Shown here: one piece after another, positions 5,245 to 13,019 of the stretch | Layout: each line of letters opens with the position of its first letter | Position numbering within the stretch: the stretch's first letter is position 1 | Source: Candidatus Roizmanbacteria bacterium CG_4_10_14_0_2_um_filter_36_35 | GTDB lineage: Bacteria; Patescibacteriota; Microgenomatia; UBA1406; GWC2-37-13 | Reading direction: 5' to 3' | Assembly: GCA_002792355.1 (NCBI GenBank) | Contig: PFOE01000083.1 | Location: forward strand, 1 to 14,832 | Length of the DNA: 14,832 nt | The notes under the pieces: model-generated | Told to the model about the DNA's origin: nothing | Databases searched by the model: none | What the model saw: the letters and a program-made list of their open reading frames with translations, nothing else | Made by a program: the position numbers and the translations under genes

Positions 5245-6720
5245 TTAAGCATGTTTCTCTTTACTTGCTAATAAACCAAGAGCACCTAATAATCCAAGAA
5301 TGCTGAAACCTCCTGTCAACAAACCTTTCTTGCTCTTTCTTAAAATTTCTTGTCTATCCCATATTTTTTGTAGCTTTTCTAGTCTATCCCGAGATTGTTC
5401 ATCGGTCGCTGTTTTAATATCAGGCGGTTTGGCAATCTCGCCGCTACGGAATAACTCTACTACTAGTTGACCATCTTCTGGTGACAAAGTACCAGCGTTT
5501 AATTGGTCAAAATAATCTTTAAGAAATCCTTCTTTAAAGGCTTTGATTGTGTCAAGACAAACCAAACTCTCAGTTTCGGCCAGAACTCTTTGTACTTCCC
5601 ATTGCCTATATATTTCATTAGTTAGCTTAACAGTATGAGGTTTACCTTCAATAGTCATAGTGATAGTGTCACCAATTTTCTTTTTATTAGCTTCAAGAAG
5701 AAGTTTTAATCTAATTACTTCTTGGGCAGCTTGATTTTGGGTTTCACTTAAACTGACCGCATTAACTCCTAGTTCAGAAAATAAGGTAATAATTTGTCGT
5801 GGATTATCGACTATATATCCATTATCTTCAAAAGGTTTTAACAGTTCAGCCACTCTTTTTGCATTACGTTCGTTAGCAGCTTCAAGTACTTTAGTATCTT
5901 GTTGATCTTTAGGAATTGGTGTTTGAGGGAACATTCTTTCAAGAAACTTTCTTATATCATCGACTGTTAAAATACCGGCCGCTTCAAGCGCCTCTTTTAA
6001 TTTCATCCGATCAAATTTTATTTCCGAAGTCGGAGGATTGCCGCTTACAGCATCGACATAAGCCTGAACGAGAGGACGTTGGTCTTCGGGAAATGAATCG
6101 ATATTGGGAGCGATATCTTGGACGATACAGGCTTTAATCAGATCGCTTCTGGAAATCAATTGACCTTTATTTCTTTCAGAAAATCTCTGTGGGTTTCCCG
6201 GGCTTGTGGCGTCTTCTACTTTCAGATCGAAAGAGTCTCCGACAACATTTGTTACAGAAATAACTCTTAGATGGTGTCCGGCCCAGTCTGTAATTATTAT
6301 ATTCTTTGTTGCTAATATTTGATATTCAGCATTGTTGGATGCATTTTTTTCGTTGGCGGCATCAAGTGATCGTTGCTCTAATGATTGAATCGCCCGTAAA
6401 TTAACCAATCGAGCATTATTGGGATCTTTTAAAAATTTACTTTGTTCCTGTGGAGTCAGATTTAGATATCGTTGATAAGTCGCCTCTGCCTTTTGCATTA
6501 ACAGAGTTACACCTACTTTTTCTGCCGCATCTGGATTCAGGCTAATTTCGTCTGCAGTGCTTCCTGCCTCCGTTTGTTTAGGAGTGTCTTGTGGTTGAGT
6601 TTCCGGTACTGACGCCGGTAGCACTTGTGGTGGAGATTCTTGTTCCAGTTGTACGGGTTGAGATACAGCTTCGGTCATTGGTCCATCTAACATAGCTTCG
6701 GTCATTGGTCCATCTAACAT
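5245..6720 (-). CDS. unknown tail-anchored protein with MLDGP start
   Basis: I do not recognise this 491-residue protein. Visible parts are: an N-terminal MLDGPMTEA, present twice because 27 bp are duplicated; a Pro/Gln-rich, probably disordered stretch to about residue 65; mostly helical sequence with one strand-rich block at about 135-175 (NIIITDWAGHHLRVISV); and a final hydrophobic segment at 466-486 (GLLTGGFSILGLLGALGLLA) flanked by lysines. The last part looks like a tail anchor with the bulk of the protein in the cytoplasm. There is no signal peptide. It is divergent from the gene at 6776 and shares its MLDG start. Because of the tandem repeat either 6720 or 6693 could be the start (491 or 482 residues). 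A candidate promoter (TTGGAA, 18 bp, TATCAT) lies 9 nt before 6720, which favours 6720. Function is unknown. Confidence 0.8.
   Translation of the reverse strand: MLDGPMTEAMLDGPMTEAVSQPVQLEQESPPQVLPASVPETQPQDTPKQTEAGSTADEISLNPDAAEKVGVTLLMQKAEATYQRYLNLTPQEQSKFLKDPNNARLVNLRAIQSLEQRSLDAANEKNASNNAEYQILATKNIIITDWAGHHLRVISVTNVVGDSFDLKVEDATSPGNPQRFSERNKGQLISRSDLIKACIVQDIAPNIDSFPEDQRPLVQAYVDAVSGNPPTSEIKFDRMKLKEALEAAGILTVDDIRKFLERMFPQTPIPKDQQDTKVLEAANERNAKRVAELLKPFEDNGYIVDNPRQIITLFSELGVNAVSLSETQNQAAQEVIRLKLLLEANKKKIGDTITMTIEGKPHTVKLTNEIYRQWEVQRVLAETESLVCLDTIKAFKEGFLKDYFDQLNAGTLSPEDGQLVVELFRSGEIAKPPDIKTATDEQSRDRLEKLQKIWDRQEILRKSKKGLLTGGFSILGLLGALGLLASKEKHA
6667..6720 (-). repeat. 27-bp perfect tandem duplication of a gene start
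   Basis: Two exact 27-bp copies (6720-6694 and 6693-6667 on the minus strand) each encode MLDGPMTEA and each provide an ATG. The perfect identity indicates a recent slip duplication. Confidence 0.9.
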
Positions 6721-6775
6721 ATATTATTAATGATACTTGAATTTGTTTGATAATTCCAATATTATTTATTTATAT
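6721..6775. promoter_or_regulatory. divergent promoter pair of the MLDG island
   Basis: Rightward: TTGAAT (6737-6742), 17 bp, TATTAT (6760-6765), then 10 nt to the ATG at 6776. Leftward: TTGGAA (6759-6754), 18 bp, TATCAT (6735-6730), then 9 nt to the ATG at 6720. The two -35/-10 pairs interleave within 55 bp, so the two directions may compete. Neither gene has a Shine-Dalgarno site, and both mRNAs would have leaders of only a few bases. Confidence 0.6.
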
Positions 6776-9700
6776 ATGTTAGACGGACCTCAGACTCGAG
6801 AAGTATCAAGTCAAACCTTGGATGTATTGGATAATCTTCCGCAGAAAGTTGCCGGTACAAAAGCCGCCACAGGAACTGATGCTTTATTTCAACAAGCAGG
6901 TGTTAATGCCTCAACTCAACCGCAAAAAGTTCCAGAAAAGAGCCCAACATTCAGTCGATCAAAGTTTTTCCGAGTAGAAAGTACTGGTGTTGAAACAAAA
7001 AATTGGCGAAAAAAAGAGCTAGGGCAAGAAAAAAAAGACATCCAGTTTAGCGCCGAAATGAGAGATCAAATGACGCAATTCTTGACGAAACATATTGGTA
7101 AATTGGTCGGTTCTACCGAAGGTATATCTACGCCTCAAATTCTAAAAGATTTTCCGCTGGAAGCCGATTTGATTCAAGCATTAACTAAGGATGGTAAAGT
7201 GGATGAGATGTTGGTAAGGAATTTTTTGGAAACCGAAGCCGGTTGGCAAACAGCAATTCAACTACTTGAACACGATACCGGCTTAAAGATATTTGCTAGC
7301 GGATTAGTAGCGAATATCAATCCGGATTCTGTTCGTCAATATATGATTGACCCTCACACCATGTATCTTCATGAAGATCAAGGATGGTTAAGGCATCAAT
7401 TGTCTGAAAGATTTTTTCCATGGCTTAAAGAACCAGCATTAAGAGCAGGTGGCCGGCCGGCAACAACATGGACAAAAGGTAAAAACCTACTAGCTCATCT
7501 AGCTGGTTATGGAGGAGCCACTAGTTTAGCCGGTGGTATTGCCGCTGCGGGTAGTCCTGTTGGAGCAGGAATTATTGTCGGAGCCGAAGCAGCAGGCGGG
7601 ATCGTCGAAGGCGCCGCATATTCTTTAAGAAACGGAGTGATCATAGATTTGAAACAGTGCGTTCAGACGTTTAATGTCCTTAAAAACGGTTCAGCCGAGC
7701 AGAAACTATATTTGAAAAAAGTAATAGGTATAGATTTAGATGACTTTAAGGTCAATGCCGCGGGAACCGGAATAGAAGTCATTTCAGGAGGCCCGGGTGG
7801 AAGAACTATCGAGAGCCTATCAGCTAACGTGACAAAGAATGAGATTTATCAAGGTTTATTAGCCAGGGCTCAGTTTTATAAAGAAGCGGGCGTGCTTCCT
7901 GAAGTTTTGGATTCCCTGCCTGAAGAGTTCTTGTATAAAGGATTACCTTCCCCAGAGCAAACCGGAAGTGTTTGGTCAGCGAGAATAATGGAGATATATA
8001 AACCAAATGATCCCAGCCGCACCGGTAAGAGTATAGAAGAAAATATCCGTGACTATATGGCGGCAAGACAACAGGCAATGACGGAAATAATAAGGGATTA
8101 TTTGATAAAAACCGTTGATGGAGAAGCTAATAGCGCTTTTGTATCAAGAAATCGAAGAAGAATCGTTGATTTGCAAAATCCTGAAAGCACTTTAAGAAAA
8201 GATTTGATTGCTCCGGAAACAAGAAGAATAGACGAATTAACAAAACAAAAAACTGAATTAGAGACAGGGGAATTCGCTCCGGTGAATGCCTACGATGCAG
8301 AACTTACTAAATTTGAAAAAGCCAAACAGGAATACGAAACGACATATCCTGATGATTTTTCTGCTGGTCCAATTGAATTAGCAATTAAAACATATGAAGA
8401 TTTAATATCAACAAAAAGTACCGATTCACATTCTTTTAAAGAAATATGGGAAGATCTGAGAAGAAGAAAAAAAATAAGATATACTGAAGAAGAAGACAAA
8501 GTAAAAGCCTCGATTGATGCAGAAGTCGCACAGATTAATGCATTACCTGCTAAACAAAGGCAGAGCGAAACGGCTGACTGGATAGATCGTAGATACCAAA
8601 GAGGCGAGAAAACAGTTGATGCTGAATTCAAAAGAGAAGAAGATGAATTAACTGCTGAAGAGGAAAAAATCAGAACTAAAATAGCCAAACTGAAGGAGAT
8701 AAAAGAAAGAATAGACGCGGCTGATAAAGCAAAAAAAGAAAAAGAAGATCCTATCTGCAGTAAGGCAAAAGAAAATTTATCCGCAATGGAGAGTGATTTC
8801 ACCACTATAACCGTATGGGGTATTGACGAATCAAATTTAAGGAATTTGACCATCGATGAAATAATGGCAAGGATAAATTCCCTTTCGGTTAAGAGTCATA
8901 AGGGTAGGTGGACTGAAGCTCATAACTTTGATCAGGATAAAAGGGCGATGGTCATTAATGCCATTGCCGAAGCCAAAGCCCGGTTCGAGGAAGGTTTCGA
9001 CGAGAAAAAAGAACAAAGAGATAAAGACTATGGTGATTTAACAAATATTGGTACTAACCCATGGGGGTTAACTCCTGCTGAATTGAGAAACATGTCAAGA
9101 CAGAGGTTGATTCATCGTATCCACCAAATTTGGGTAGCAGATAATACTAAGGGTTGGGAAAATACTCTTGCTAACAATACCAACCTAGCCAACCTGAAAA
9201 AACTTGACGATGTTATTTTCGAGGCGAGAAATAGAATAATACTTCGCCATAACGCAGTAGTCAGAGCCAAACTAGATGATCTTGACGTTCAAATAAAAGC
9301 GCTGACCAAAAGGAAAGAATCCCTTACTTTTGCAACCGATGTCGATATTTTAATCTGTATAACTGATGCTATGGAAAGAACAGGAAAAACTTATCAACAG
9401 ATTCTTGATGTAATGCGCAGATCTGAAACCTATTTTAGCCCTGATCCTATATCTGCTGATAACAATGCTTTTACCGCCGCTGAAAAAGCTGCTATAAATG
9501 GTGAACCAACCTTGACAGGATATTGGAATATGATGGATATGATTTTTGGTTATAGAGAAAGAGATGATCGAAGCGCTTATGCACAAAAGATTGTTAAAAC
9601 CTTACCTCCTTCGGAGCTATCAGAATATATACGCGATAGTTTAGCTGAAGCAGGCATCACTCTGCCAACAACCACGGATTTAACTGCCAGTTTAACCGTA

Positions 9701-9835
9701 CTTCAGGCCGCTATCAAAGATAATTCATATAATAAATTTGATTTCCAGACAATGATAAGAAATATTCTCAATGGAGATGGCGAGAGAAACGATCAACTAG
9801 GTTTAATAGTAAAAGCCAATGCCACAGGCTCATGA
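6776..9835 (+). CDS. unknown 1019-residue protein with Gly/Ala hydrophobic segment and coiled coils
   Basis: I do not recognise this protein. It begins MLDGPQTREVSSQTL. A low-complexity N-terminal part runs to about residue 80, followed by helical sequence and then a Gly/Ala-rich hydrophobic stretch at about 236-283 (GYGGATSLAGGIAAAGSPVG and onward). That stretch could form a membrane hairpin. Long charged coiled-coil regions follow at about 480-525 and 575-675 (EEDELTAEEEKIRTKIAKLK), then a helical C-terminal part. There is no signal peptide or catalytic motif I can name. The start was set at 6776, not the TTG at 6737, because the earlier codon forms part of the -35 box and 6776 restores the MLDG start shared with two neighbours. 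It is the first gene of a three-gene rightward operon. A scaffold or cell-envelope role is possible but only a guess. Confidence 0.8.
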   Translation: MLDGPQTREVSSQTLDVLDNLPQKVAGTKAATGTDALFQQAGVNASTQPQKVPEKSPTFSRSKFFRVESTGVETKNWRKKELGQEKKDIQFSAEMRDQMTQFLTKHIGKLVGSTEGISTPQILKDFPLEADLIQALTKDGKVDEMLVRNFLETEAGWQTAIQLLEHDTGLKIFASGLVANINPDSVRQYMIDPHTMYLHEDQGWLRHQLSERFFPWLKEPALRAGGRPATTWTKGKNLLAHLAGYGGATSLAGGIAAAGSPVGAGIIVGAEAAGGIVEGAAYSLRNGVIIDLKQCVQTFNVLKNGSAEQKLYLKKVIGIDLDDFKVNAAGTGIEVISGGPGGRTIESLSANVTKNEIYQGLLARAQFYKEAGVLPEVLDSLPEEFLYKGLPSPEQTGSVWSARIMEIYKPNDPSRTGKSIEENIRDYMAARQQAMTEIIRDYLIKTVDGEANSAFVSRNRRRIVDLQNPESTLRKDLIAPETRRIDELTKQKTELETGEFAPVNAYDAELTKFEKAKQEYETTYPDDFSAGPIELAIKTYEDLISTKSTDSHSFKEIWEDLRRRKKIRYTEEEDKVKASIDAEVAQINALPAKQRQSETADWIDRRYQRGEKTVDAEFKREEDELTAEEEKIRTKIAKLKEIKERIDAADKAKKEKEDPICSKAKENLSAMESDFTTITVWGIDESNLRNLTIDEIMARINSLSVKSHKGRWTEAHNFDQDKRAMVINAIAEAKARFEEGFDEKKEQRDKDYGDLTNIGTNPWGLTPAELRNMSRQRLIHRIHQIWVADNTKGWENTLANNTNLANLKKLDDVIFEARNRIILRHNAVVRAKLDDLDVQIKALTKRKESLTFATDVDILICITDAMERTGKTYQQILDVMRRSETYFSPDPISADNNAFTAAEKAAINGEPTLTGYWNMMDMIFGYRERDDRSAYAQKIVKTLPPSELSEYIRDSLAEAGITLPTTTDLTASLTVLQAAIKDNSYNKFDFQTMIRNILNGDGERNDQLGLIVKANATGS

Positions 9836-9856
9836 TTATAAATTAATTTTGTTATT

Positions 9857-10201
9857 ATGGTCTTAACGACTTTGGATATCCTAAAATCGTTACCGTTTGA
9901 TCAAGAATTTAAAAACCGGATCGTCGACGGATTCGATAAATTCAATCCAGACCAAAAATTCGTTATAGAAAACGTCATTTGGGAGATGTACAACGCGATC
10001 TATAAATTAAAATTGAATCGCAATATCGAGATTGCTTTGAAAAAGGTGATAAAAGAACATCTTCCCACTGACAAGAGTTTCTACACAAAAATAAAACAAG
10101 AGACAGAAAAAGAAATGGACCTGGAATTCTATAAAAACGTCGAACAAACAGATCTATCGAGAGTCAGATCTAAACTTGAAGAGATTATGAAAAAAAATTA
10201 A
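9857..10201 (+). CDS. unknown 114-residue helical protein
   Basis: This small, soluble, probably all-helical protein is MVLTTLDILKSLPFDQEFKNRIVDGF in its first part and charged later (KIKQETEKEMDLEFYKN). It has no membrane segment, signal peptide or recognised motif. It starts 21 bp after the 1019-residue gene and ends 6 bp before the next gene, so it belongs to one operon with them. It lacks the MLDG start of its neighbours. Codon use and composition look like those of the large gene. A partner or assembly factor of the large protein is plausible from position alone; I have no family for it. Confidence 0.72.
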   Translation: MVLTTLDILKSLPFDQEFKNRIVDGFDKFNPDQKFVIENVIWEMYNAIYKLKLNRNIEIALKKVIKEHLPTDKSFYTKIKQETEKEMDLEFYKNVEQTDLSRVRSKLEEIMKKN

Positions 10202-10207
10202 TAATAT

Positions 10208-10657
10208 ATGCTTGATGCAACACCAACTCCAGAAATGTTAGTCCCGCCTGTTGTCAAAAATGAATTACATCCTAAAGATTTTACACCATTAGGAGATCAT
10301 TTATATGAATTAAAAGCTCAAGCAAAAGAACCAGTATCTACTACAACGTCACTAGGTCCAGACCAAGATTATCTAAAAGAACTAAAAGAACAGCTTCAGC
10401 AAGCAGCAGTTGAACAAGGTCTGGATCCGGATAAAGTGGTTCCAGAAAACGCAGATGGTCAACCAGAACCTCAACAGAGAAGAATTGGTTTAGTCAAACG
10501 AATAAAAAGTTTTTTTACTAGAAGCTGGAATTGGTCAAAAGATTTCATCAATAAATTCGTTAAAAATCTTGAAAGAAGAAACATAATAGCGAAAAGACCC
10601 GAACCCGTACCTCCATCAAGAGAATCTCAGCCTTTAGCCCCACCTCAACCTGTTTAA
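10208..10657 (+). CDS. unknown 149-residue protein with basic amphipathic helix
   Basis: The protein starts MLDATPTPEMLVPPV, a variant of the MLDGP start of two neighbours. The first ~95 residues are polar and contain one probable helix (DYLKELKEQLQQAAVEQ). A basic, aromatic amphipathic segment follows at about 101-127 (RIKSFFTRSWNWSKDF, FVKNLERR), then a proline-rich tail (PEPVPPSRESQPLAPPQPV). Such a segment may lie along a membrane surface. It is the last gene of the rightward operon, 6 bp after the previous one, with an AATAT directly before the ATG. No known family is recognised. Confidence 0.72.
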   Translation: MLDATPTPEMLVPPVVKNELHPKDFTPLGDHLYELKAQAKEPVSTTTSLGPDQDYLKELKEQLQQAAVEQGLDPDKVVPENADGQPEPQQRRIGLVKRIKSFFTRSWNWSKDFINKFVKNLERRNIIAKRPEPVPPSRESQPLAPPQPV

Positions 10658-10675
10658 CAAATGGTAGTCTTTCTT

Positions 10676-10706
10676 CTTTTTGTAGACTATAGTCTATAGA
10701 CAAAAG
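10676..10706. repeat. dispersed imperfect palindrome, copy 2
   Basis: CTTTTTGT, then AGACTATAGTCTATAG, then ACAAAAG. The core includes the perfect 12-bp palindrome AGACTATAGTCT. It lies just after the last gene of the MLDG operon and 24 bp before the IS end, so it could act as a weak 3' stem, but it has no GC-rich stem or T-run. Confidence 0.7.
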
Positions 10707-10729
10707 AAAAACATTGTTATATGGTTATA

Positions 10730-12212
10730 CCTGACTTTCGCAAAAACTATATTTTCTCCATAAATTAGCTTCAATTATTTAAATTTCAGGACACTAACAG
10801 GCACAATTGAGTTAAAATGTTTTCGTGGCCTTTATCAGAAAAGTCAAAACTAAAAGTGGAGCAACGGCAGTACAAATTGCTCATAAGGTTGCCGGTCAAC
10901 TGATAAAGTTAGAACATTTGGGAAGCGCTCACAGTTTCCAAGAGCTGGAAACGTTAATCTCCTTAGCTAAAGAACGATTACGGGGTAATCAGATGTTTTT
11001 ATTCCCCAATCAGGGGAACAAATTACAAATTGAATTAAGACGGTCGTCTTCCAGTTTTCTCTTTCAGATTTTAAACCGGCAGTATCAAAAATTAGGTTTT
11101 TCTCAACTCGAAGATCCTGATTTTGCCAATCTTTGTATTGCCAGAATTGTTGAACCAACTTCTAAATTGGATAGTTTACGGGTACTTACCGTAAAATCAT
11201 CAGTCAACTTTGTTTTAACCATGTGACCAGTCAAAATCTCAATTTGGTTTTGTATGACGTCACCACCCTATATTTTGAAGTCCAAGAAGAAGATTCCTAC
11301 CGTAAACCTGGATTATCAAAAGAACGAAGACTCGAGCCACAAATTGTAATCGGACTTTTAGTCGACCAGTTTGGATTTCCGTTGGGGCTCCAAAGTTTTG
11401 AAGGCAATACAGCAGAAACTAAAACAATTATTCCTGTTCTTGAAGAATTTCAGAGAGAACATCATTTGAAAAAAATTACCGTGGTGGCTGACGCCGCCAT
11501 GTTAAGCCGAACAAATTTGGAATCATTAACTGATAATGATTATCACTTTATTGTTGGTTCTCGTCTTACAAAGATTCCCTACGATATTGCCCAGTTTCAA
11601 AAACAAAAAACTTTAACTGATAATCAGATTATTACTACTCAAAAAGGTGATTACAGAATTATTTACCAGTACCGAGAAAAAAGAGCCCGCTTGGATATTA
11701 AAAATATTGAGACACAAATTGCCAAAGCCAAAAGAATGGTTAACGGAATAGCTCCGGTAAAGCGAAACCGTTTTGTTTCTCTGACAAGCGAGCGAAAAAC
11801 TTTAAACCAGAGTCTTATTGACAAAGCTTACGCTTTGGCAGGTATCAAAGGTTACGTTACCAATTTAAATCTTCCCCCTCAGGAAATTATTAACGCCTAT
11901 CATCAGTTATTTGAAGTGGAAGCAAGTTTCAGAATGGCGAAATCTGATCTTAAGGCCAGACCAATTTTTCTCCACAAACGAGATGCGATTGAAGCCCATC
12001 TGACAATTGTTTTTACTAGCTTAGCTGTTTCCCGGCGGATAAAGCAACTAACAGGAGTAAGCATTAAACAAATTGTTAATCTCCTTCGACCAATTCGTTC
12101 TGGCACAATCGTTATTAACGGCTCAGAATACTCTGCAGAACCGGAAATTCCTAAAGATATCCACAATTTATTGCAAAAACTAGAATCAGGACACTAATTT
12201 GCGAAAGTCAGG
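10730..12212 (+). mobile_element. IS1634-like insertion sequence, transposase broken
   Basis: Perfect 15-bp terminal inverted repeats bound the element: CCTGACTTTCGCAAA at 10730-10744 and its reverse complement at 12198-12212. Total length is 1483 bp. It holds one transposase gene in two frames. No target-site duplication is apparent; the flanks share only TA (10728-10729, 12213-12214), which suggests later rearrangement or a lost duplication. A 12-bp direct repeat TCAGGACACTAA occurs inside the left end (10786-10797) and again at the transposase stop (12186-12197). On the right it abuts the remains of a toxin gene. Confidence 0.85.
10825..12197 (+). pseudogene. IS1634-family DDE transposase, disrupted by internal deletion and frameshift
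   Basis: Two frames together make a DDE transposase. The first (10825-11226, GTG start) gives FIRKVKTKSGATAVQIAH to RIVEPTSKLDSLRVL. The second, open at 11223-12197, gives LVLYDVTTLYFE (first Asp), VVADAAMLS (second Asp) and FEVEASFRMAKSDLKARP (catalytic Glu). That order and spacing is characteristic of IS1634 elements. Upstream of 11223 the second frame still reads YRKIISQLCFNHVTSQ, which looks like transposase, while the first frame turns to nonsense (VKSSVNFVLTM) after SLRVL. The break is therefore near 11184-11187. From my recollection of the family, some 25-40 residues are missing there. The GTG at 11223 overlaps the first stop, which could imitate coupling, but an out-of-frame deletion explains the data better. 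The catalytic triad itself is intact. Confidence 0.8.
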
Positions 12213-12276
12213 TACCATGGGTGCCAACTGATAAAAACCAGACTTCGTCTTTCTTAATAAATTCAAATATTATCAT
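12208..12276 (-). pseudogene. tail remnant of a RelE/ParE-like toxin
   Basis: A 22-codon frame starts at an ATG overlapping the antitoxin stop by 4 bp (ATGA). It reads MIIFEFIKKDEVWFLSVGTHGT, then reaches a TGA inside the IS terminal repeat. IIFEF...DEVWFLSVGTH resembles the last strands of RelE-superfamily toxins, whose ~60 preceding residues are missing. I infer an internal deletion of the toxin plus IS insertion at its end. The stretch is short, so the call is tentative. Confidence 0.45.
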
Positions 12277-12488
12277 CTCAAATCACGAAGAGATTTCAAA
12301 AGTTTTCCTTTTCCGGATTTTATTTCTTGGCGACTGTTTTTAAGACTGTTCAAAAGCCGGCCTTCCATCCAAGCGCGAAGGAGATCGCGAAAAAATTCAC
12401 TTTTGCTAGCATATCGACCCTGTTCCACAGCCTCTTCAATTACTTGATTAAAAGAAAATGGTAGGGAAATATTAACAACGCTTCTCAT
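12273..12488 (-). CDS. ribbon-helix-helix (ParD/CopG-like) antitoxin, now without toxin
   Basis: This 71-residue protein has an N-terminal ribbon-helix-helix: RSVVNISLPFSFNQVIEEAVEQGRYASKSEFFRDLLRAWMEGRL. VNISLP is the DNA-contact strand, and GRYASKSEFFRDLLR is the typical ParD/CopG turn and second helix. The basic C-terminal tail (SGKGKLLKSLRDLR) is the region that would hold a toxin. The start was set at 12488. A frame open to 12551 would add a hydrophobic stretch, but that is the translation of promoter and operator DNA. Upstream lie a consensus promoter and an inverted-repeat operator, so autoregulation is likely. Only a tail of the partner toxin remains downstream, next to the IS, which leaves a solitary antitoxin. 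Confidence 0.82.
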   Translation of the reverse strand: MRSVVNISLPFSFNQVIEEAVEQGRYASKSEFFRDLLRAWMEGRLLNSLKNSRQEIKSGKGKLLKSLRDLR

Positions 12489-12492
12489 ATTA

Positions 12493-12523
12493 TTGTAATA
12501 AATTGTAATATAAATTATTACAA
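12493..12523. promoter_or_regulatory. operator of the RHH antitoxin
   Basis: TTGTAATAA (12493-12501) and TTATTACAA (12515-12523) are perfect reverse complements, with a further TTGTAATA (12503-12510) between them. The block covers the expected transcription start and the 5' leader of the antitoxin gene, as expected for autorepression by an RHH protein. Confidence 0.65.
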
Positions 12524-12551
12524 GTATAAGAAATAAAAATAATAATGTCAA
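12523..12551 (-). promoter_or_regulatory. consensus promoter of the RHH antitoxin
   Basis: Leftward TTGACA (12551-12546), exactly 17 bp, TATACT (12528-12523). The start point would fall near 12516, inside the operator. Confidence 0.75.
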
Positions 12552-12582
12552 GAGGAAAAAGAATATTTAGTCTTCTTATCTA

Positions 12583-12716
12583 TCTCCACCTCTTCATCTG
12601 TAAACTGGCATATTGAGAGAGTTTTCTTGTTATTCGAGGGGCAGGTAATCTATAGCAAAATACTTGAGTTGATTTGGCGTTGAAATTAGGAGAGGGGAGG
12701 AGTACAATTTTCTTAT
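12583..12716 (+). repeat. cassette-leader repeat, copy 1
   Basis: This ~134-bp block is about 90% identical to 13329-13460. It begins with CCACCTCTTCATCTGTAA, which in one frame spells the end of a protein (SPPLHL, stop), just as copy 2 supplies the end of the gene stopping at 13348. The frame upstream is closed at 12568, so this is a leftover gene end. The last 51 bp up to and including the ATG are identical in copies 1 and 2 and contain the promoter. Confidence 0.85.
12680..12708 (+). promoter_or_regulatory. leaderless promoter of cassette 1
   Basis: TTGAAA (12680-12685), 17-bp purine-rich spacer, TACAAT (12703-12708), then 8 nt to the ATG at 12717. The GGAGG in the spacer is upstream of the -10 box, so it is not transcribed and is not a ribosome binding site. 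Confidence 0.7.
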
Positions 12717-13019
12717 ATGTCAGACAAAGATAAAAGTCGAGCCATTGTTTTAATTGAAAAACTTCGTTTGGTTGAGGCGGAGATTTTTAGGTTGGCATCA
12801 AAATATGGAGTGAAAAGCGTTGATGAGCTTGATTCCTTTATTTCTAAGGGTAAAGTAACGGAAAAAAAAGTTGAAGAAGACCTTTTTGTTTTTGATTTTC
12901 TAATTAGTCAAAAAAAAGAGTTGGAAAAAGAGACTGAGAGTCTTTCTATAAACAAAGCGGATATATGGAAAAATTTGCAAAATTTGCTCGAATTGCCGAA
13001 ATTGAATTTTCGGACTTAG
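12717..13019 (+). CDS. putative antitoxin of a TumE-like pair
   Basis: This 100-residue helical protein reads AIVLIEKLRLVEAEIFRLASKYGVKSVDELDSFISKGKVTE, then a charged coiled-coil-like part (VFDFLISQKKELEKETESL). I see no HTH or RHH fold, so it is probably not a DNA-binding antitoxin. It overlaps by 55 bp a gene that resembles DUF6516/TumE toxins and is first in that two-gene unit, the usual place for an antitoxin. The start at 12717 lies 8 nt after a good -10 box. The antitoxin role is inferred from position and size only. Confidence 0.62.
   Translation: MSDKDKSRAIVLIEKLRLVEAEIFRLASKYGVKSVDELDSFISKGKVTEKKVEEDLFVFDFLISQKKELEKETESLSINKADIWKNLQNLLELPKLNFRT

Noticed and set aside
8290..8853. 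187-codon leftward open frame rich in Ser/Leu/Phe
   Set aside because: It is the antisense shadow of the Lys/Glu-rich coiled-coil region of the large rightward gene; it has no family features or promoter.
10676..10706. Rho-independent terminator
   Set aside because: The stem is AT-rich with mismatches and lacks a GC stem followed by a T-run; the same element also occurs upstream of genes.
10825..12197. Intact transposase made by programmed frameshifting or coupled translation at ATGTGA
   Set aside because: The first frame loses transposase-like sequence ~40 nt before its stop, while the second frame already looks like transposase upstream of its GTG. There is no slippery run at the break, so an out-of-frame deletion fits better.
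12489..12551. Membrane-like N-terminal extension of the RHH antitoxin
   Set aside because: The hydrophobic codons are the -35/-10 promoter and operator DNA read through; the RHH strand begins right after the ATG at 12488.
12691..12702. Shine-Dalgarno site (GGAGAGGGGAGGAG) upstream of 12717
   Set aside because: It lies in the -35/-10 spacer, 15 nt or more from the ATG, and would not be in the mRNA.
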